A program made the position numbers and the translations under genes. From LMDS01 sp039930465 (GTDB lineage Bacteria; Pseudomonadota; Gammaproteobacteria; Burkholderiales; Burkholderiaceae_C): 61,303 bases of DNA. Under the pieces are notes generated by a model, which did no database searches, was not told the DNA's origin, and worked only from the letters and a program-made list of their open reading frames with translations. Shown piece after piece: positions 8,028 through 18,126 of this stretch. Every line of letters starts with the position of its first letter. Position 1 is the stretch's first letter. The stretch spans positions 1 to 61,303 of the forward strand of contig JBDTTU010000014.1 of assembly GCA_039930465.1 (NCBI GenBank), read 5' to 3'.

Positions 8028-8426
8028 TCAACCCCCATCGTCGGGTGATGCGGCGGTCTCGAACAAGAGCGCCGCCAGCACCGAGCGGCCTTCGGCGAGC
8101 AGCACGTTGTAGGTGCGGCAGGCTGCGGCCGTGTCCATGGTTTCGACGCCGATGCGGCGCTCGATCAGCGGGCGCAAAAGTGCCGGCCGCGGGAAGCGGA
8201 TCCTGCTGCCGGAGCCGAAGATCACGAGCTCGGGCCGCAATTCGGCCAGCATCTCGAAGTGACCTTCTGTGAGTGCGGCGAAGTCGGCAACAGGCCACGC
8301 GGCGACGGTACCGATCCAGGGCACCAGCACGCTGCTGCGGTGCTCGATGCCGTTGACGATCACCCCGCCAGGGCCGTGACGGGCGATGGCGTTCTGGCCT
8401 TCGATGCGATCCGCTTGCAGTTTCAT
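8028..8426 (-). CDS. Mth938-like (DUF498) domain protein
   Basis: A compact 132-residue protein. The segments ELVIFGSGSRIRFP and GVETMDTAAACRTYNVLLAEGR are the hallmarks of the Mth938/DUF498 family, whose mitochondrial relative NDUFAF3 helps assemble respiratory complex I. The bacterial role is not established. The protein is likely cytoplasmic, with no signal or membrane segment. It is upstream of bcp on the same strand but bcp has its own -10 box, and it is divergent from alaA. Confidence 0.88.
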   Translation of the reverse strand: MKLQADRIEGQNAIARHGPGGVIVNGIEHRSSVLVPWIGTVAAWPVADFAALTEGHFEMLAELRPELVIFGSGSRIRFPRPALLRPLIERRIGVETMDTAAACRTYNVLLAEGRSVLAALLFETAASPDDGG

Positions 8427-8527
8427 GGGTGCGTAGGTGTCCGGTTAGGCGCTCTGGCCGGGCCAGCCGCCCTCGAGCGGCAAAACCCCTGTGGTTAAAT
8501 TGTAGGTTTTGCAGCCCGTCCAGCGTC

Positions 8528-8532
8528 AGGAG
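8528..8532 (+). promoter_or_regulatory. Ribosome binding site that fixes the TTG start of alaA
   Basis: AGGAG at 8528-8532 is 8 bases before a TTG at 8541. A GTG at 8532 in the same frame overlaps the site itself and so is not usable. Confidence 0.65.
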
Positions 8533-8540
8533 TGCTTCTT

Positions 8541-9767
8541 TTGAAACCCGTTGTCAAGTCAGTCAAGCTCGCCAACGTGGCCTACGACATCCGTGGGCCC
8601 GTGCTGGAGAAGGCCCGCCAGATGGAGGAAGAGGGCCACAAGATCATCAAGCTGAACATCGGCAACGTGGCCGAGTTCGGGCTCGAGCCGCCCGACGAGA
8701 TCGTGCAGGACATGATCCGCAACATCCCGCACGCGGCCGGCTACACCGACTCGAAGGGTTTGTTCGCGCCGCGCAAGGCGGTGGTGCACCGCACCCAGCA
8801 GCAGGGCGTGCGCGGCGTGGCATTGGAAGACGTCTACCTCGGCAACGGTGCGTCGGAGCTGATCGCGATGAGCATGAGCGCACTGCTCAATGATGGCGAC
8901 GAGGTGCTGATTCCTTCCCCCGACTTCCCGCTGTACACCGCCGTGGTCGGCCTCTCGGGTGGCAAGCCGGTGCACTACGTGTGCGACGAAGCATCCGACT
9001 GGATGCCCGACGTAGCCGACATGAAGGCCAAGATCACGCCGCGCACGCGTGGCATCGTCGTCATCAACCCCAACAACCCAACCGGCGCGCTCTACCCGAA
9101 CAGCGTGCTGCTCGAGATCATCGAACTTGCGCGCCAGCACGAACTCGTGATCTTCGCCGACGAGATCTACGACAAGACGGTGTATGACGGCCACATGCAC
9201 ACCAGCATGTCGTCGCTGGCCGACGACGTGCTGTTCGTGACCTACAACGGCCTGTCGAAGAACTACCGCTCCTGCGGGTACCGTGCCGGCTGGATGGTGG
9301 TCTCGGGCGAAAAACGCCATGCGCGCGACTACATCGAGGGGCTGAACATGCTTTCGTCGTTGCGCTTGTGCGCGAACACACCGGGGCAACTGGCGATCCA
9401 GACGGCGCTGGGCGGTTACCAGAGCATCAATGATCTGGTCGCGCCGACCGGCCGGCTGTGCCGCCAGCGTGACCTGGCGTACGAACTGCTGAGCGCGATT
9501 CCCGGTGTCAGCGTGGTCAAGCCGAAAGCGGCGCTCTACATGTTCCCGAAGCTCGACCCGAAGGTCTACCCGATTGCCGACGATCAACAGTTCGCTTACG
9601 AGCTGCTGTCGGAACAAAAGGTGCTGATCGTGCAGGGCACCGGCTTCAACTGGAAAGCGCCGGACCACTTCCGCATCGTCTTCCTGCCGAATTCCGACGA
9701 CCTGACCGAAGCCATCGGCCGCATCGCGCGTTTCCTCGAGCACTACCGCAAGCGCCACTCGCACTGA
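8541..9767 (+). CDS. alaA: Alanine-synthesising PLP aminotransferase (AlaA/YfbQ type)
   Basis: A class I/II aminotransferase of 408 residues, most like the glutamate-pyruvate aminotransferase AlaA. The opening KSVKLANVAYDIRGPVLEKA and NIGNVAEFG are typical of that group. NPNNPTGALYP and the PLP-binding Lys240 in NGLSKNYRSCGYRAGW are present. I start it at TTG because of the AGGAG placed 8 bases before it. The hom gene begins 3 bases after the stop codon, so the two are co-transcribed. The same order (aminotransferase, hom, thrC) is common in Betaproteobacteria. A different keto-acid preference cannot be excluded. Confidence 0.9.
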   Translation: MKPVVKSVKLANVAYDIRGPVLEKARQMEEEGHKIIKLNIGNVAEFGLEPPDEIVQDMIRNIPHAAGYTDSKGLFAPRKAVVHRTQQQGVRGVALEDVYLGNGASELIAMSMSALLNDGDEVLIPSPDFPLYTAVVGLSGGKPVHYVCDEASDWMPDVADMKAKITPRTRGIVVINPNNPTGALYPNSVLLEIIELARQHELVIFADEIYDKTVYDGHMHTSMSSLADDVLFVTYNGLSKNYRSCGYRAGWMVVSGEKRHARDYIEGLNMLSSLRLCANTPGQLAIQTALGGYQSINDLVAPTGRLCRQRDLAYELLSAIPGVSVVKPKAALYMFPKLDPKVYPIADDQQFAYELLSEQKVLIVQGTGFNWKAPDHFRIVFLPNSDDLTEAIGRIARFLEHYRKRHSH

Positions 9768-9770
9768 TTC

Positions 9771-11111
9771 ATGACCATGAAAACACGACCCGACGTCGAA
9801 GCCAAACCGATTCAAGTAGGCCTGCTGGGCATTGGCACCGTGGGCAGCGGCACCTTCAACGTGCTGCAGCGCAACCAGGAAGAGATCCAGCGCCGGGCCG
9901 GGCGCGGCATTCGCGTCACGATGGTGGCCGACCTCGACACCGCGCGCGCCAAGGCCATCGTCGGCGACTCGGCCCAGGTCGTCAGCGACGCCCGGCTCGT
10001 GATTGCCAACCCACAGATCGACATCGTGATCGAGCTGATCGGCGGCTACGGCATCGCCAAGACGCTGGTGATGGAGGCGATTGCGGCCGGCAAGCACGTG
10101 GTCACCGCCAACAAGGCGCTGCTCGCCGTGCACGGTACCGAAATCTTCGCTGCGGCGCGCGAGAAGGGCGTGGTCGTGGCCTTCGAGGCGGCCGTCGCCG
10201 GCGGCATTCCGATCATCAAGGCGCTGCGCGAGGGCCTCACCGCCAACCGCATCGAATGGATCGCCGGGATCATCAACGGCACCACCAACTTCATTCTCTC
10301 GGAAATGCGCGCGAAGGGGCTCGACTTCGACGTTGCGCTCAAAGACGCACAACGACTCGGCTACGCCGAAGCCGATCCGACCTTCGACATCGAAGGCGTG
10401 GACGCGGCCCACAAGGCAACCATCATGAGCGCCATCGCGTTCGGCACGCCGGTGCAGTTCGACAAAGCGCATGTCGAAGGCATCACCAAGCTCAACGCGG
10501 CCGACATTCGCTATGCCGAGCAGCTCGGCTACCGCATCAAGCTGCTGGGCATCACGAAACGTCGCGCCGAAGGCATCGAGCTGCGTGTGCACCCGACACT
10601 GGTGCCGGCCAAACGCCTGATCGCGAACGTCGAAGGCGCGATGAACGCGGTGGTGGTTCAGGGCGACGCCGTCGGCACCACGCTGTACTACGGCAAGGGC
10701 GCGGGTTCTGAGCCGACGGCGTCGGCGGTGATCGCTGACCTGGTCGACATCACACGGCTGCACACCGCTGACCCCGATCACCGCGTGCCGCACCTGGCAT
10801 TCCAGCCGGGCGAGTTGCACGACACGCGCATCCTGCCGATTGCCGAAGTCGTGACCGCCTACTACCTGCGGCTGCAGGTGGCCGACCAGGCCGGCGTGCT
10901 GGCCCGCATCACCGGCATCCTGGCCGAGCGCGACATCTCGATCGACGCGCTATTGCAGCGAGAGTCGGCCGAAGGCGAAGCGCAGACCGACGTGATCATC
11001 CTGACGCACGACACCGTGGAAGGCCGCATGAACGAAGCCATCGCGCAGATGCAGGCCTTGCCGACGGTGCTGGCTCCGATCGTGCGCATCCGCAAGGAAG
11101 AACTGAGTTGA
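9771..11111 (+). CDS. hom: Homoserine dehydrogenase
   Basis: Reduces aspartate semialdehyde to homoserine, the branch point to threonine and methionine. The 446-residue protein has the Rossmann motif GLLGIGTVGSG (residues 18-27), the catalytic-domain segment AGIINGTTNFILSEM, and a C-terminal ACT domain (about 360-435, starting YYLRLQVADQAGVLARITGIL) expected to bind threonine as feedback inhibitor. It is the stand-alone type, not fused to aspartokinase. The stop codon overlaps the TTG start of thrC by 3 bases, which points to translational coupling. Homoserine made here could also feed metY near the window's right end. Confidence 0.97.
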   Translation: MTMKTRPDVEAKPIQVGLLGIGTVGSGTFNVLQRNQEEIQRRAGRGIRVTMVADLDTARAKAIVGDSAQVVSDARLVIANPQIDIVIELIGGYGIAKTLVMEAIAAGKHVVTANKALLAVHGTEIFAAAREKGVVVAFEAAVAGGIPIIKALREGLTANRIEWIAGIINGTTNFILSEMRAKGLDFDVALKDAQRLGYAEADPTFDIEGVDAAHKATIMSAIAFGTPVQFDKAHVEGITKLNAADIRYAEQLGYRIKLLGITKRRAEGIELRVHPTLVPAKRLIANVEGAMNAVVVQGDAVGTTLYYGKGAGSEPTASAVIADLVDITRLHTADPDHRVPHLAFQPGELHDTRILPIAEVVTAYYLRLQVADQAGVLARITGILAERDISIDALLQRESAEGEAQTDVIILTHDTVEGRMNEAIAQMQALPTVLAPIVRIRKEELS

Positions 11112-12514
11112 AGTACATCAGCACACGCGGCGACCCGACCGAACGCGCTTTCTGCGAGATATTGCTCGAAGGGCTGGCGCCCGACGGCGGCCTGTACCTG
11201 CCGGCGCACTACCCGAAGATCGGTGACGCCATGCTCACGCGCTGGCGGGGGCTGAAGTACCACGAACTGGCGTTCGAGATACTGTCTCTGTACATCGACG
11301 ACATCCCCGCCGCCGACCTGCGCGCGCTCGTCACGAAGACCTACACGAAGCATGTCTTCGGCAGCGAACAGATCGTGCCGCTGCGGCCGCTCGAGCCGGG
11401 CGTGTACCTTGAAGCGTTGTCGAACGGCCCGACCCTGGCCTTCAAGGACATGGCGATGCAGTTGCTCGGCAACCTGTTCGAGTACGAACTCGGGCGCCGC
11501 CGCCAAACGCTCAACATCCTCGGCGCCACTTCGGGCGATACCGGCAGCGCTGCCGAGTACGCGATGCGCGGCAAGGCCGGCGTCAACGTCTTCATGCTTT
11601 CGCCCAAAGGGCGGATGAGCCCGTTCCAGCAGGCGCAGATGTTCAGCCTGCAAGACCCGAACATCCACAACATCGCCATCGAGGGCGTGTTCGACGATTG
11701 CCAGGACATCGTCAAAGCCGTGTCCAACGACCTGGAGTTCAAACGCACCCATCACATCGGCACCGTGAACTCGATCAACTGGGCCCGTTTGCTGGCGCAG
11801 GTCGTCTACTACTTCGCCGGCTACTTCCAGGCCACCAAACGCAACGACGAGCAGGTGACGTTTGCCGTGCCTTCCGGCAATTTCGGCAACATCTGCGCCG
11901 GCCACGTGGCGCGGATGATGGGCCTGCCGATCCGCCAACTCGTGCTCGCCACCAACGAGAACAACGTGCTCGACGAGTTCTTCCGTACCGGCACCTACCG
12001 CGTGCGCGGCAGTGCTGAAACGCACGAGACCTCGAGCCCGTCGATGGATATCTCCAAGGCTTCGAACTTCGAACGCTTCGTGTTCGACCTGCTCGGCCGC
12101 GACGCGCGGCGCACCCACGCCCTGTTCAAGCAGGAGTTGGATCGCAGCGGCGCCTTCACCCTGACGGCGGCGGAGTTCGCGCGCATCGGCGACTACGGCT
12201 TCGTCTCCGGCAGCAGCACGCACGCCGACCGCCTGGCGACGATCCGCGACACGCATGCGCGCTTCGGCACCATCATCGACACGCACACCGCCGATGGCCT
12301 GAAAGTCGGGCGCGAACACCTGACGCCGGGCGTGCCGACCCTGGTGCTCGAGACGGCCTTGCCCGCCAAGTTCGCCGAGACGATCGTCGAAGCCATCGGT
12401 CGCGAACCCGATCGCCCGGCAGCGATGCGCGGCATCGAACAACTCCCCAAGCGCTTTGTGGAGATGGCTGCCGACGTTTTGTCGGTCAAGCGCTTCATTG
12501 CACAGAATGCCTGA
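11108..12514 (+). CDS. thrC: Threonine synthase
   Basis: A PLP enzyme of 468 residues that turns O-phosphohomoserine into threonine. The length and the opening KYISTRGDPTERAFCEILLE match the longer proteobacterial/fungal class of threonine synthase. Lys113 in PTLAFKDMAMQ is the PLP-binding residue, and LGATSGDTGSAAEYA is the phosphate-binding loop. The start is a TTG nested in the end of hom (TTGA overlap), the only sensible start in the frame. mobB begins at the very next base after the stop. thrB is not in the window. Confidence 0.97.
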   Translation: MKYISTRGDPTERAFCEILLEGLAPDGGLYLPAHYPKIGDAMLTRWRGLKYHELAFEILSLYIDDIPAADLRALVTKTYTKHVFGSEQIVPLRPLEPGVYLEALSNGPTLAFKDMAMQLLGNLFEYELGRRRQTLNILGATSGDTGSAAEYAMRGKAGVNVFMLSPKGRMSPFQQAQMFSLQDPNIHNIAIEGVFDDCQDIVKAVSNDLEFKRTHHIGTVNSINWARLLAQVVYYFAGYFQATKRNDEQVTFAVPSGNFGNICAGHVARMMGLPIRQLVLATNENNVLDEFFRTGTYRVRGSAETHETSSPSMDISKASNFERFVFDLLGRDARRTHALFKQELDRSGAFTLTAAEFARIGDYGFVSGSSTHADRLATIRDTHARFGTIIDTHTADGLKVGREHLTPGVPTLVLETALPAKFAETIVEAIGREPDRPAAMRGIEQLPKRFVEMAADVLSVKRFIAQNA

Positions 12515-13117
12515 ATGAAGGTCATCGGTTTCAGCGGGTATTCGGGTTCGGGCAAGACCACGCTGGTCGAAAAGCTCATCGTCCGGCTGAAGCTGGCGGG
12601 GCAGCGCGTGTCGGTCGTCAAACACGCTCATCACACCTTCGACATCGACCACGAAGGCAAGGACTCCTGGCGACACCGGGAAGCGGGCGCTTTCGAGGTC
12701 GTGATCGCCTCCGACCGGCGGCTGGCGAAGATCCGCGAATTCGAAGTGCAGGCCGCGCCCACCGTGCACCAACTTATCAACGAGCTGTACGAGTGCGACT
12801 GGGTGCTGGTCGAAGGTTTCAAGCACGCGGCGCTGCCGAAGATCGAAATCTGGCGCGAGTCCACGGGCCAGCGCGCGCAATACCCAGACGACCCCTTCGT
12901 CGTGGCGGTTTGTACCGACACGCCTACGCTGTTGCCGCAGCCCACCGGGTTGCCCGTGCTCGACCTCAACAGCGCCGATGCGGTCGCCGATTTCCTGTTG
13001 GCCAACTCTGGACGTTATGAGTACATCTCACCCTTCACCGAGCCGGCCGCCAATGCTCACACTGGACGAAGCGCTGAGCCGCTTGCTCGCCGCCGTCCGG
13101 CCGCTGCCGGCGACTGA
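12515..13117 (+). CDS. mobB: Molybdopterin-guanine dinucleotide adapter protein MobB
   Basis: A small P-loop GTPase (200 residues) that assists attachment of the guanine nucleotide to molybdopterin. The Walker A motif GYSGSGKT is at residues 8-15, and VSVVKHAHHTFDIDHEGKDSWRHREAGA is the conserved MobB core. The ATG directly follows the thrC stop. The C-terminal 36 residues, rich in Pro, Ala and Arg, run past the usual family end, and this DNA is shared with the start of moeA in another frame. That tail may therefore be non-essential. Confidence 0.93.
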   Translation: MKVIGFSGYSGSGKTTLVEKLIVRLKLAGQRVSVVKHAHHTFDIDHEGKDSWRHREAGAFEVVIASDRRLAKIREFEVQAAPTVHQLINELYECDWVLVEGFKHAALPKIEIWRESTGQRAQYPDDPFVVAVCTDTPTLLPQPTGLPVLDLNSADAVADFLLANSGRYEYISPFTEPAANAHTGRSAEPLARRRPAAAGD

Positions 13118-14264
13118 AGTTCAGGCGCTTTCCACCTTCGACGCGCTCGGCCGCGTGCTGTTTGAAGCCGTGCGCTCGGGCCTCGACGTGCCGCCCGCCG
13201 ACAACACTTCGATGGACGGTTACGCCATGCGCTGCGCCGACGTGCCGGCTGCGGGCACGCTGTTGCCAGTCAGCCAGCGCATTCCCGCCGGCGTGGTCGG
13301 CCAGGCTCTGAAGCCCGGAACCGCGGCGCGAATCTTCACCGGCGCACAAGTGCCAGCCGGCGCCGATGCGGTGGTGATGCAGGAGCAGTGCGACGTACAG
13401 GGCGATGCGGTGCGCGTTGACGTGATACCAGCGCCGGGCCAGTGGATTCGGCGGCGCGGCGAAGATGTGCAGCAAGGTCAGGTCGTGCTGGCGGCCGGCG
13501 CGCGCCTCACGTCGCAAGCGCTCGGCCTCGCGGCTTCGGTGGGCGCCGCCACACTGCAAGTGATGCGGCGCCCGCGCGTCGCGCTGTTTTCCACTGGCGA
13601 CGAACTCGTGATGCCGGGCGAGCCGCTCAAGCCCGGCGCCATCTACAACTCGAACCGCTTCACGCTGCGCGCGCTGCTCCAGGCCATGGGTTGCGACTGC
13701 ACCGATCTGGGCATCGTGCCCGACAACCTGGCCGCCACGCGAGACGCGCTGCGCCGCGCGGCACTGGGCAACGATCTGATCGTCACGTCGGGCGGCGTGT
13801 CGGTCGGTGAAGAAGACCACCTGCGGCCTGCGGTGCAGGCCGAGGGCCGCATCGAGCTCTGGCAGATCGCGATGAAGCCGGGCAAGCCGCTGGCCTTCGG
13901 CGAAGTAGATCGCCCTGACGGATCAGCCGCCTACATCATTGGCCTGCCGGGCAACCCGGTGTCGAGTTTCGTCACCTTCTTGCTGATGGTGCGGCCGGTG
14001 CTGCTGCGCCTGCAGGGTGCGAGCGAGCTTCAGCCCGGTCACACCAGCCTGCGCGCCGACTTCGACTGGCCGCGCCCCGACAAACGACGAGAATTCCTGC
14101 GCGCGCGCCGCAACGAGGCCGGTGGTCTCGACCTGTTCCCGAACCAGAGTTCGGGTGTGCTGACCTCGGCGGTCTGGGGCGACGGCCTCGTTGACAACCC
14201 GAGCGGCCAAGCCATCCAGCGCGGCGATGCGGTACGCTTTCTCGCCTTCAACGAATTGCATTGA
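13017..14264 (+). CDS. moeA: Molybdopterin molybdenumtransferase MoeA
   Basis: Inserts molybdate into adenylylated molybdopterin. The 415-residue protein shows DVPPADNTSMDGYAMR near the N terminus, IFTGAQVPAGADAVVMQEQ, the molybdopterin-binding core TSGGVSVGEEDHL, and GLPGNPVSS. Two ATG codons are possible: 13017 (used here) and 13053, which begins MLTLDEALSRLL. Neither has a clear ribosome site. With the first, the gene overlaps mobB by 101 bases; with the second, by 65. The last base of its stop codon is the first base of the moaD start, so the cofactor genes are translationally linked. Confidence 0.94.
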   Translation: MSTSHPSPSRPPMLTLDEALSRLLAAVRPLPATEVQALSTFDALGRVLFEAVRSGLDVPPADNTSMDGYAMRCADVPAAGTLLPVSQRIPAGVVGQALKPGTAARIFTGAQVPAGADAVVMQEQCDVQGDAVRVDVIPAPGQWIRRRGEDVQQGQVVLAAGARLTSQALGLAASVGAATLQVMRRPRVALFSTGDELVMPGEPLKPGAIYNSNRFTLRALLQAMGCDCTDLGIVPDNLAATRDALRRAALGNDLIVTSGGVSVGEEDHLRPAVQAEGRIELWQIAMKPGKPLAFGEVDRPDGSAAYIIGLPGNPVSSFVTFLLMVRPVLLRLQGASELQPGHTSLRADFDWPRPDKRREFLRARRNEAGGLDLFPNQSSGVLTSAVWGDGLVDNPSGQAIQRGDAVRFLAFNELH

Positions 14265-14515
14265 TGAAACTCACCGTGCGCTACTTTGCCTCGATCCGCG
14301 AGGCCCTGGGTTTGAGCGAAACCATCGACGTGCCCACCGACGCCACCGTGGGCAGCGTGCGTGACGCGCTGATCGCGCGCGGTGGCGCCTATGCGACCGT
14401 GCTGGCCCGCAACCGGGGCTTGCGCAGCGCGCTGAACCACCAGATGTGCTCTGACGAGGTGACGGTCCCTGCCGATGCCGAAGTGGCGTTCTTCCCGCCC
14501 GTGACCGGGGGCTGA
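14264..14515 (+). CDS. moaD: Molybdopterin synthase small (sulfur carrier) subunit MoaD
   Basis: An 83-residue ubiquitin-like protein that carries the thiocarboxylate sulfur for molybdopterin synthesis. It starts MKLTVRYFASIREALG and ends in PPVTGG, whose final diglycine is the site of thiocarboxylation. Its ATG overlaps the moeA stop (TGATG), and moaE follows after 1 base. The partner MoaE is encoded next door. Confidence 0.96.
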   Translation: MKLTVRYFASIREALGLSETIDVPTDATVGSVRDALIARGGAYATVLARNRGLRSALNHQMCSDEVTVPADAEVAFFPPVTGG

Positions 14516-14516
14516 A

Positions 14517-15017
14517 ATGGTGCAGCCGCGTGTCACCGTGCAGCCCGAGGATTTCGACCTCGGCGCCGAAGTGGCCGCGCTGCGGGCGCAGGATGCGGTC
14601 GTCGGCGCGGTCGCCAGCTTCATCGGCACGGTGCGTGACCGCAACGACGGTCTCGGTGTCAGCGCGATGGAACTCGAACACTACCCCGGCATGACCGAAA
14701 GCGCGATCGAAACCATGATCGACGAGGCCCAGGTGCGCTTCGACATCCGCGGCGCGCGGGTGATCCACCGCGTCGGCCTGTTGCAACCGCTCGACCAGAT
14801 CATGATGGTTGCGGTCACCTCAGCGCACCGCGGCCAGGCTTTCCTCGCCTGCGAGTTCCTGATGGACTACCTGAAGACCCAGGCACCGTTCTGGAAAAAA
14901 GAACAGACGCCTGCAGGCGCGCGCTGGGTCGATGCGCGCAGCAGCGACGATGCGGCCGTGGCGCGCTGGGGGCTGCCGGCCAGCAACGCGACGCTGCCCC
15001 CTGCTCCGAAGGCCTGA
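14517..15017 (+). CDS. moaE: Molybdopterin synthase catalytic subunit MoaE
   Basis: The large subunit that transfers two sulfurs to cyclic pyranopterin monophosphate. The 166-residue protein contains GAVASFIGTVRDRNDG, LEHYPGMTESAIETM, HRVGLLQPLDQIMMVAV, SAHRGQAFLACEFLMDYLK and FWKKE, which includes the catalytic Lys region. All are standard MoaE blocks. Its last 25 or so residues (Pro- and Ala-rich) go beyond the conserved core. It is one base downstream of moaD and 2 bases upstream of crcB. Confidence 0.96.
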   Translation: MVQPRVTVQPEDFDLGAEVAALRAQDAVVGAVASFIGTVRDRNDGLGVSAMELEHYPGMTESAIETMIDEAQVRFDIRGARVIHRVGLLQPLDQIMMVAVTSAHRGQAFLACEFLMDYLKTQAPFWKKEQTPAGARWVDARSSDDAAVARWGLPASNATLPPAPKA

Positions 15018-15019
15018 GA

Positions 15020-15412
15020 TTGGTGACCAGCGCACTGCCCTGGGCCCACGTGCTGGCCGTTGCCGTCGGCGCTGCCATGGGGGCGCTCATGCGCTGGTTG
15101 GCCGGGTTGTGGCTGAACGCTCATTGGGCCGGCTTCCCGCTCGGCACCTTGCTCGTCAACTGTGTCGGCGGTCTGCTGATCGGCGTGGCGCTGGCCTGGT
15201 TCGAGCGTTCGCCCGACGAGTTGCTGCGCCTGCTGCTGGTGACCGGGTTTCTCGGCGGGCTGACAACCTTTTCGTCGTTCTCGGGCGAGTCGTTGATCCT
15301 GCTGCAGCGCGGTCAGATCATGCTCGCGCTGGCGCACACGGCGGCCCACCTTTTCGGCGCACTCGCCTGCGCCGCGCTCGGGTTCTGGCTGTTGCGCGGC
15401 GCCTTGCGCTGA
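15020..15412 (+). CDS. crcB: Fluoride ion channel CrcB/Fluc
   Basis: A 130-residue inner-membrane protein with four predicted helices that forms dimeric fluoride-export channels. Diagnostic motifs are GAAMGALMRWLAG, PLGTLLVNCVGG (conserved Asn) and GFLGGLTTFSSFSGE (the phenylalanine box). Two adjacent start codons are possible, TTG at 15020 or GTG at 15023. It follows moaE by 2 bases, so it is probably the last gene of the alaA-to-moaE run. No fluoride riboswitch is visible; the upstream DNA is the coding end of moaE. Confidence 0.94.
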   Translation: MVTSALPWAHVLAVAVGAAMGALMRWLAGLWLNAHWAGFPLGTLLVNCVGGLLIGVALAWFERSPDELLRLLLVTGFLGGLTTFSSFSGESLILLQRGQIMLALAHTAAHLFGALACAALGFWLLRGALR

Positions 15413-15421
15413 GTCAAGCCA

Positions 15422-15468
15422 GGCGGCTGTTGCCGCCTTGAAAATCCGGCGGATTGCCTCAAGTCCAT
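15422..15468 (+). promoter_or_regulatory. Hairpin and possible heat-shock promoter ahead of clpB
   Basis: GGCGGC-TGTT-GCCGCC (15422-15437) forms a short hairpin after crcB. The next bases read CTTGAAA (15437-15443), identical to the sigma-32 -35 consensus. A weak partner, GTCCATCG, lies 19 bases on, which is longer than the usual spacing, so this is only a candidate. Confidence 0.3.
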
Positions 15469-15490
15469 CGCAACCGGAGGTTCTTTCCCC

Positions 15491-18085
<2,595 letters not shown>

Positions 18086-18099
18086 AGAAGCGACTTGGG

Positions 18100-18118
18100 G
18101 CGGCCCGGCACCGGCCGC
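18100..18118. terminator. Weak bidirectional hairpin after clpB
   Basis: GCGGCC (18100-18105) and GGCCGC (18113-18118) pair across 7 bases between the convergent stops of clpB and the next gene. There is no real T tract. The sequence CTTGGGGCGGCCCGGC here also resembles the repeat family seen near 25360 and 42200. Confidence 0.35.
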
Positions 18119-18126
18119 TTGTGGCT

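Noticed and set aside
8559..10820. A 753-codon open frame on the minus strand opposite alaA and hom
   Set aside because: Its protein has no recognisable domains and the skewed His/Arg/Val/Ala composition of antisense high-GC DNA. The plus-strand genes are clear.
15437..15470. A confident sigma-32 promoter for clpB
   Set aside because: The -35 is exact but the -10 is poor and the spacing is 19 bases, so it is listed only as a weak candidate.
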